From assembly GCA_021794275.1 (NCBI GenBank), contig JAJYRD010000031.1, forward strand, positions 1 through 39,720: DNA of 39,720 nucleotides, read 5' to 3'. A program made the translations under genes and the position numbers. Shown piece by piece: positions 35,220-39,720 of the stretch (its first letter is position 1; every line of letters begins with the position of its first letter). This stretch comes from Pseudomonadota bacterium (GTDB lineage Bacteria > Pseudomonadota > Gammaproteobacteria > Acidiferrobacterales > Acidiferrobacteraceae). The notes below the pieces were generated by a model. That model was given only the letters and a program-made list of their open reading frames with translations, searched no databases and was not told the origin of the DNA.

Positions 35220-35566
35220 TCTCGGCCGGCACCGAGGGTCCGTATGGGACGGGCCTACAGGTGGCGGAGAGCCGACGAACGGTTGTGTCGGCCTGGGCCC
35301 GCAGCCAGCCGCGAACTGTGAATACCCGCCATTTCTTCGGGACCTGATCCTGCAGCTTGCGATCCGGGCGCCGCCGGTCGGCTGCTCCCTTGTGCGGCAG
35401 GGCCTTTATGCTAGACCTATAGCATGTAGTGAGAGGCCCCTGATTGGGCACGAAAGGCATGAATCACGGCTGGATGATCGGCAGTCGAAGGTGCGCGCCT
35501 GGCGTGTCCGCGAAAGCGGGTGGCCTCCCGGCGCGCGCAAGCGCCGACGACCTTAGGGGAGATACT
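35220..35566. other. Intergenic region between pilC and the minor-pilin operon
   Basis: About 350 bases without a gene. A small CTCGG/CCGAG inverted repeat directly follows the pilC stop but lacks a T-run. The last third forms the structured leader listed separately. A GGGCACGAAAGGCAT string near 35446 recalls a sigma-54 site, but its spacing is wrong. Confidence 0.45.
35488..35554 (+). promoter_or_regulatory. Long GNRA-capped hairpin in the fimT leader, possible RNA switch
   Basis: Seven bases GCGCGCC (35493-35499) pair exactly with GGCGCGC (35530-35536). Inside, GGC pairs with GCC (35501-35503 with 35523-35525), and TGTCCGC pairs with GCGGGTG around a GAAA tetraloop (35505-35522). An outer AAGGT/ACCTT pairing (35488-35492 with 35550-35554) ends directly before the fimT ribosome-binding site AGGGGAG. 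The GGCGC strand can instead pair with GCGCC just downstream (35541-35545), so two exclusive structures are possible. It does not match the riboswitch classes I know. Confidence 0.4.
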
Positions 35567-36196
35567 ATGCCTACCGCGACACGCGGGCGGGCCAGCGCCT
35601 TCCGGCTGTTGCGTATGCGGGACCTGCGAAGGCGCGGTCGCGGCTTCACGCTGGTGGAACTGATGGTCGTGATCGCGTTAATCGCGATTGTAACAGCTGT
35701 GGCCGTACCCGACCTCTCGACTTGGTTTGTGAATGCCCACATCCGCGACGCTGCCGGTGTGTTTCAAGAGAATCTCCAGTGGGGCCGGGCCTACGCCCTG
35801 AAGACCGACCAACAGGTCGACATGAACGTGACTACGCTTGGCGCCGCCGGATGCACGTGGAGTTTCACGCTGTCGCCTAGTGGCGGCAATGTTGTCGGGG
35901 CCCCGTCGATGACGGCCCTGCTGTACAAAAAGCGTTTCCGCGGCATTTCCTGCTCGGCCGGTACGGGCGCCACATTTCCTTTGATGCTGATGCCCGATGG
36001 CACCGTCATGGCGCCGTCTCCCAACGGAGGGACTACGCCGGTCATCACGAACGGTTATCTCTCTTTCGCTGACGTGAGCGATACGGCCAAATTCGCCACA
36101 TGGCTCGTGAAGTATTATGGGGCGGGGGAGTTGCGTTCCTGCATGATGGCGCCGCTCGGCGCGCAGCAAGCGACCGCGGTATGTGCAAACCAATGA
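35567..36196 (+). CDS. fimT: Type IV minor pilin, GspH/FimT family
   Basis: 209 residues. An unusually long, basic leader (about 30 residues, ending RRRGRG) precedes FTLVELMVVIALIAIVTAVA with Glu5. The segment after the helix, AAGVFQENLQWGRAYALKTD, is characteristic of FimT/FimU. A beta-rich domain with several Cys (CTWSF, RGISCSAG, RSCMM, VCANQ) follows and could form disulfides. Minor pilins prime pilus assembly and can bind DNA in uptake. AGGGGAG five bases before the ATG decides the start. It is the first gene of the minor-pilin operon and ends in an ATGA overlap with pilV. Confidence 0.92.
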   Translation: MPTATRGRASAFRLLRMRDLRRRGRGFTLVELMVVIALIAIVTAVAVPDLSTWFVNAHIRDAAGVFQENLQWGRAYALKTDQQVDMNVTTLGAAGCTWSFTLSPSGGNVVGAPSMTALLYKKRFRGISCSAGTGATFPLMLMPDGTVMAPSPNGGTTPVITNGYLSFADVSDTAKFATWLVKYYGAGELRSCMMAPLGAQQATAVCANQ

Positions 36197-36675
36197 AAAA
36201 CGGCGGTCCTCGGAGGCGGCGCGGCGGTTGCGCGCCTGGATTCACTTTGATCGAAAACATGGTTGCCCTGGCCATATTCGCGATCGGGATGATGGGGATC
36301 GTCTATACGCTGCTCGAAGGTATGGGGCTTTCGCGGACGAGCCAGAGCCTGACCCAGGCCTATGTAGCCATGCAAGAGATCGTGAGCATGATTCGGGCGG
36401 ATAGCCTCGAGCACTCCCAATATAACGACGTCGACACGAGCAAGCCGTCAAGTCTGCCTTCCACCTCCAGGATAGCCGGCAAAAACCTGATGACATGGAT
36501 GCAGTCGCTGCAGAAGCTTCCGGGGTCGGGCACAGCCGCCGGGGGCTACGGGCGGATCTCTGTCAAATCCGCGGCCGGCGTGCCGCCGGGCTCCTGTCCG
36601 TGCGACGCGAAGATCACCATTACATGGGCTGGAGGGCGCAAGAGCTATGTCGTCGAGACGATGGTCGGCTACTAA
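36193..36675 (+). CDS. pilV: Type IV minor pilin PilV
   Basis: 160 residues. The leader MKNGGPRRRRGGCAPG precedes FTLIENMVALAIFAIGMMGI, with Glu5 and the IGMMG pattern typical of PilV. YVAMQEIVSMIRADSLE follows, and near the end a CPCDAKITITWAGG segment. It is part of the priming complex with PilW, PilX and PilY1. The ATG overlaps the fimT stop; another ATG four codons earlier is possible, and neither has a clear ribosome-binding site, which suggests coupled translation. The gene overlaps pilW by 29 bases. Confidence 0.92.
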   Translation: MKNGGPRRRRGGCAPGFTLIENMVALAIFAIGMMGIVYTLLEGMGLSRTSQSLTQAYVAMQEIVSMIRADSLEHSQYNDVDTSKPSSLPSTSRIAGKNLMTWMQSLQKLPGSGTAAGGYGRISVKSAAGVPPGSCPCDAKITITWAGGRKSYVVETMVGY

Positions 36676-37843
36676 GCCCGCAAGCGCAGGCTTTACACTG
36701 GTCGAGCTCTTGGTCGCGCTCGTGGTGTCCGCGCTTGCGGCCACGGGTATCTACGAGGGCTTCATCAGCACGTCGAACGCCTTCACCCAAACCAAGGCCG
36801 AGGGTAATGCCTGGCAGCAGGCGCGCACCGCCATGACCATGATCACTCAGGCCGTGGAATCGGCCGGCTATGGCCTGCCTATGGTCAATTGCACTCAGAT
36901 CTACACCAACAACTTCCAGTCCCAGGGCGGCGGCCTCTTGTCGCTCGCGCCTGTGAGTGCCCAGACCCCGACGCCCGCGGCCCTGAATCCCTACGATCCT
37001 GGCACGTCCCCGATCAATGCCGGGGTGTCGACCTATGAACTGCAGACTGTGACGGGCGGCGGCAGCTACGGTTCCGCGCCCGTGACCTATATCAGCAAGG
37101 TGTCAAGCGTGAATGCCGCGCAGGTCGACGTGGCCAGTAGCGTGGCTCTAGCGACCAGCGACATCTTTCTGGTCGCGCTCCCGAACGCAAGTTGCATGTT
37201 GGGCCAGATCACCAATACGAACCCGAGTTCCGCGAGCGTAGTCTTCAACTCCGGCGCGCGTGGCTCGAACTTCAATCTGCCGGGCGGTTTCAGTGCCATC
37301 GACCCCTCAGTGACGCCGACCCAGATTCAGCGCGCGGGCTTCATCGATCTCGGGCAGACGGGTTTTGCCGTCGACAACTTCTATGTCGGCTACCGATTTA
37401 ACAGCGCCACCAATAGCTACGATTACAACAGTGTCCCGTCTCTGTATATGCAGCAGTATACGACCACCAACAATATGGGGACGCCGCCCCCCTCGGAGCT
37501 CATCGCCCGCGGCATCGTCGATATGCAGGTGGAGTTCGGCTACGGCACGCGGGGTTCGGTCACGTCCTGGGGGCCGCCCAATCCATCCCAGCCCGGTCGC
37601 AACGTCGATGCCGTGAAGGTGGCGCTCGTGGTGCGCGATACGCGTGTGATCCCGAACGCCGGGACGCGCGCCGGCAACATCATTCCGATCTTCAAGAACG
37701 CGGTCCCCGCGGTGAGCTATGTCATTCCAAACACGCTCCCCGCCAACAAGACCACCGGCTGTCTGGATGGGGATTGTTCGCATTATCTGTATCGCGTCTT
37801 CAAGACCGTAATACCCGTGCGCAACGTGATATGGGACCAGTAG
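36647..37843 (+). CDS. pilW: Type IV pilus assembly protein PilW
   Basis: 398 residues. The leader ends in KPASAG before FTLVELLVALVVSALAATGI with Glu5. WQQARTAMTMITQAVESAGY is the PilW motif. A long Ser/Thr/Asn-rich beta domain follows, typical of an exported protein, with a C-terminal Cys pair (CLDGDC). The length is at the long end for the family. GGAGG lies 11 bases before the ATG, inside pilV. The stop precedes pilX by two bases. Confidence 0.93.
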   Translation: MSSRRWSATKPASAGFTLVELLVALVVSALAATGIYEGFISTSNAFTQTKAEGNAWQQARTAMTMITQAVESAGYGLPMVNCTQIYTNNFQSQGGGLLSLAPVSAQTPTPAALNPYDPGTSPINAGVSTYELQTVTGGGSYGSAPVTYISKVSSVNAAQVDVASSVALATSDIFLVALPNASCMLGQITNTNPSSASVVFNSGARGSNFNLPGGFSAIDPSVTPTQIQRAGFIDLGQTGFAVDNFYVGYRFNSATNSYDYNSVPSLYMQQYTTTNNMGTPPPSELIARGIVDMQVEFGYGTRGSVTSWGPPNPSQPGRNVDAVKVALVVRDTRVIPNAGTRAGNIIPIFKNAVPAVSYVIPNTLPANKTTGCLDGDCSHYLYRVFKTVIPVRNVIWDQ

Positions 37844-37845
37844 CC

Positions 37846-38445
37846 ATGGGTGCGAGACTGGGATACGGTGACAGGCGTCAACGGGGCATTACGCTGCTCT
37901 TGTCCATACTCGTCCTCTTGACCCTGACGTTCATAGGCATGGGTCTCATGGACTTCACGGGCTTCGACAGCGACGTCTCCTCGAACACGGCGCAGAACGC
38001 GGCCGCCTTGCAGGCAAGCGACGTGGGGCTTGCCACCGCGAGCCAGTCCCTCGACGCCCTACCCGCCTATCCCGAAACCCTGAACATGACGCCCTATCCG
38101 TGGTGGTATAGTCCGCCCGCGAGCGGTTCCAGCACGACGATAAAGCCCGCGCGGCCGCCTACGAGTTTCTGGCAATCGTGCGCACCGAAGACCTGTGGGG
38201 TGGTGGCCGGCTGGAACGGTCACAAGACCGGCGTGCCCTTCGGAGGCCAGGATTTTACGGTGGAGTATGTCGTGGAGCCGACCGGCCTTGGTCAGCAGCT
38301 CTTGAACGGTTACGAAGCCGGTTCACCCGCCACGCCTTATCGTCTGTACGACGCCTATGTGTATGTGTTTCGCGATCGCCCGGGCACGCAGACCGTCCTG
38401 AACGGGACGCTGATCGAGGCCGGGATACGCAAGGAAGGGGGTTGA
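37846..38445 (+). CDS. pilX: Type IV pilus assembly protein PilX
   Basis: 199 residues. The leader MGARLGYGDRRQRG precedes ITLLLSILVLLTLTFIGMGL. Position 5 of the mature protein is Leu, in keeping with PilX proteins. The globular part contains a Cys pair (SCAPKTC) and aromatic-rich loops, with YVYVFRDRPGT near the end. PilX joins PilV, PilW and PilY1 in the tip/priming complex. An ATG five codons earlier, within pilW, is an alternative start. The stop is followed after one base by pilY1. Confidence 0.88.
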   Translation: MGARLGYGDRRQRGITLLLSILVLLTLTFIGMGLMDFTGFDSDVSSNTAQNAAALQASDVGLATASQSLDALPAYPETLNMTPYPWWYSPPASGSSTTIKPARPPTSFWQSCAPKTCGVVAGWNGHKTGVPFGGQDFTVEYVVEPTGLGQQLLNGYEAGSPATPYRLYDAYVYVFRDRPGTQTVLNGTLIEAGIRKEGG

Positions 38446-38446
38446 T

Positions 38447-39720
38447 ATGCGCAATCTGGGATGGTTTACGAGTCGACTCCGCGCGGCGATGGAGATCCTC
38501 ACCCTCTGCGGCCTTGGATATGGCGCCGGGCTTTTTCCGGTCACCGCCTCCGCGAAGATCCTTACCGTCGGTCAGGAGCCACAGATCCTGATCATCCTGG
38601 ATAATTCACAAGGGATGGCCGGAAATCTGCAAGGGGCCATAATGTCCGGGTCCGGCACCGTGTCGGCCAACGCCGGCCCCCTGGCCCCCACGGCGGCCCC
38701 GCCGCTCGCATGGCCCTCGCCCGTCTGTTATCCGGTCCCGAATGGCTACAAGGCCCGCGCGGGGAGCACCGCCACCGCGAGCAACGGCGACACCTGCCCG
38801 TCGGGCTCGGCGCCCTATACCGTGAATGCCGGTAACAACCTGCAGGACAACTCGGAGTCGATGATCAATATCGCCGAGCAGAGCCTGCTCTACGAGCTCA
38901 GGAACCCGTCGAATACTAACGCCTTCCAAGTGGGGCTCATGGACTACGCGACCGCCCAGGCGGCGACCCTCTATGATACCTGGGTGTATTTCATGAGCAA
39001 CAACAACACCGTCGATAGCAGTGGCGCGGTGACGCAGTATGGGGCGTTCAGTTACGGCAATACCGTGTCTTCGCCATCGAGCGCCGATCCGGTCTCTGCC
39101 TACAACCCGTGCTACGGCGTGACTTCCGGCGCCTGCCGGCGCATCGAGTCGGTCATGGGAGGGGGCCTCGCGAACAGCCAGTATCTTTACATCAATGCCA
39201 CGTCCGATGATCCGGAGATCAACGACGTCCTGTATGCCTCTCCAGGCTACCCGAGCAACATTCTCACCTACGGCGGCCCGCAGCCGGACCCGCCGAACTA
39301 TACCCTGACGGAATACGAGGATCAGGTCGTCAATTCCGCGCCCCTCTACGAAACCTACTCGCATTCGACGGGCGGCATCCGCTCAACCGCGCCCACGAGC
39401 GCGGGCTACGCGCCCTACAGCGGCGAGGTCTGGTACGGGCAGCGGGGGGAGGCCTATGACGCGCCGCCCGTGACCGACGCGAACACGCCGCCGACCACCA
39501 ACCCCTATAGTGGCTACACGGGGGTCTCGCAAATGGGGCAGGGCGATCTCCTGATTTCGGTGGGGTCCTTAACGAGCGTTTTGAGTCCGTTCAACACGGA
39601 TCTGGCGGCCGAACAGTTCCCGGCCGGCTCGAGCATTGTCGCCGATTCCGAGTACGCGCCGATGGCGGGGACTTTGCAGAGTGCCCTGCAGTATTTCACG
39701 GGCACGAGCGGCCCCAAGCC
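38447..39720 (+). CDS. pilY1: Type IV pilus tip adhesin/assembly factor PilY1 (N-terminal part, cut by window edge)
   Basis: At least 424 residues, running off the right edge. A signal peptide (MRNLGWFTSRLRAAM, a hydrophobic stretch, then VTASA) is followed by ILTVGQEPQILIILDNSQG, the start of a von Willebrand A-like domain. The metal-site motif reads DxSxG and not the usual DxSxS. The rest seen is Ser/Thr/Asn/Tyr-rich, as expected for an exported beta-rich domain, with CYGVTSGAC as a possible disulfide. The beta-propeller typical of PilY1 would lie beyond the window. AAGGAAGG lies upstream of the ATG, next to the pilX stop. It is the last visible gene of the operon. Confidence 0.9.
   Translation, partial: MRNLGWFTSRLRAAMEILTLCGLGYGAGLFPVTASAKILTVGQEPQILIILDNSQGMAGNLQGAIMSGSGTVSANAGPLAPTAAPPLAWPSPVCYPVPNGYKARAGSTATASNGDTCPSGSAPYTVNAGNNLQDNSESMINIAEQSLLYELRNPSNTNAFQVGLMDYATAQAATLYDTWVYFMSNNNTVDSSGAVTQYGAFSYGNTVSSPSSADPVSAYNPCYGVTSGACRRIESVMGGGLANSQYLYINATSDDPEINDVLYASPGYPSNILTYGGPQPDPPNYTLTEYEDQVVNSAPLYETYSHSTGGIRSTAPTSAGYAPYSGEVWYGQRGEAYDAPPVTDANTPPTTNPYSGYTGVSQMGQGDLLISVGSLTSVLSPFNTDLAAEQFPAGSSIVADSEYAPMAGTLQSALQYFTGTSGPK

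Noticed and set aside
35446-35460. Sigma-54-like string upstream of fimT
   Set aside because: The GG and GC elements are eight or nine bases apart and not ten, and the TTGC part does not match.
35488-35554. Assignment of the fimT leader to the cyclic-di-GMP (GEMM) riboswitch class
   Set aside because: A GAAA-capped helix is present, but the conserved GCAAA and GACGCAAAGCC core is missing; kept only as an unclassified structure.

Overview
The window looks like a piece of a GC-rich proteobacterial chromosome, most likely a gammaproteobacterium. The evidence is a complete gammaproteobacterial-style type II secretion operon in canonical gspC-to-gspN order, a FimT/PilV/PilW/PilX/PilY1 minor-pilin cluster, and strong Shine-Dalgarno-led, tightly overlapping genes. 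An acidophilic chemolithotroph of the Acidiferrobacter type would fit, but that is a guess from general gene content and not a demonstrated assignment.

Layout. The left edge (1-181) carries the tail of an IS630-type transposase. A giant minus-strand sensor protein (CheB-CheR-PAS-histidine kinase-receiver, 318-5291) follows. Positions 5292-11723 are gene-poor: three spacers of about 1.4-1.6 kb separate a two-gene minus-strand operon (zinc aldehyde/alcohol reductase, then a manganese-cupin like hydroxynitrile lyases) and a small Spy/CpxP-like periplasmic protein. A small unknown membrane protein (11724-12179) precedes the twelve-gene type II secretion operon gspCDEFGHIJKLMN (12350-23450). The genes overlap or abut throughout, and the operon lacks only the prepilin peptidase gspO.

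Positions 23451-26412 look like an acquired and decaying island. It holds a brnT toxin gene broken by three lesions in front of an intact brnA antitoxin gene, a mazE-like antitoxin gene with an in-frame stop and at best a stub of its toxin, and an orphan, visibly less GC-rich hisC-type aminotransferase. Next come a COG2509-type FAD dehydrogenase (minus strand) and, divergently, a 1178-residue iron-sulfur flavoprotein. In one chain this flavoprotein joins a GltD/NfnB-like half to a PyrK/NfnA-like half. An apparently intact vapBC module and a phospholipase-D-like protein follow on the minus strand.

The right end (33936-39720) is type IV pilus territory: pilC (inner-membrane platform), then a minor-pilin operon fimT-pilV-pilW-pilX-pilY1, with pilY1 cut by the window edge. 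A long GNRA-capped hairpin lies in the leader just upstream of the fimT ribosome-binding site. The type II secretion and type IV pilus machineries are related pseudopilus/pilus systems that would share a prepilin peptidase encoded elsewhere.

The most unusual item is the single-chain Nfn-like oxidoreductase. The decayed toxin-antitoxin cluster, the cupin/reductase operon and the fimT leader structure are the next best leads.
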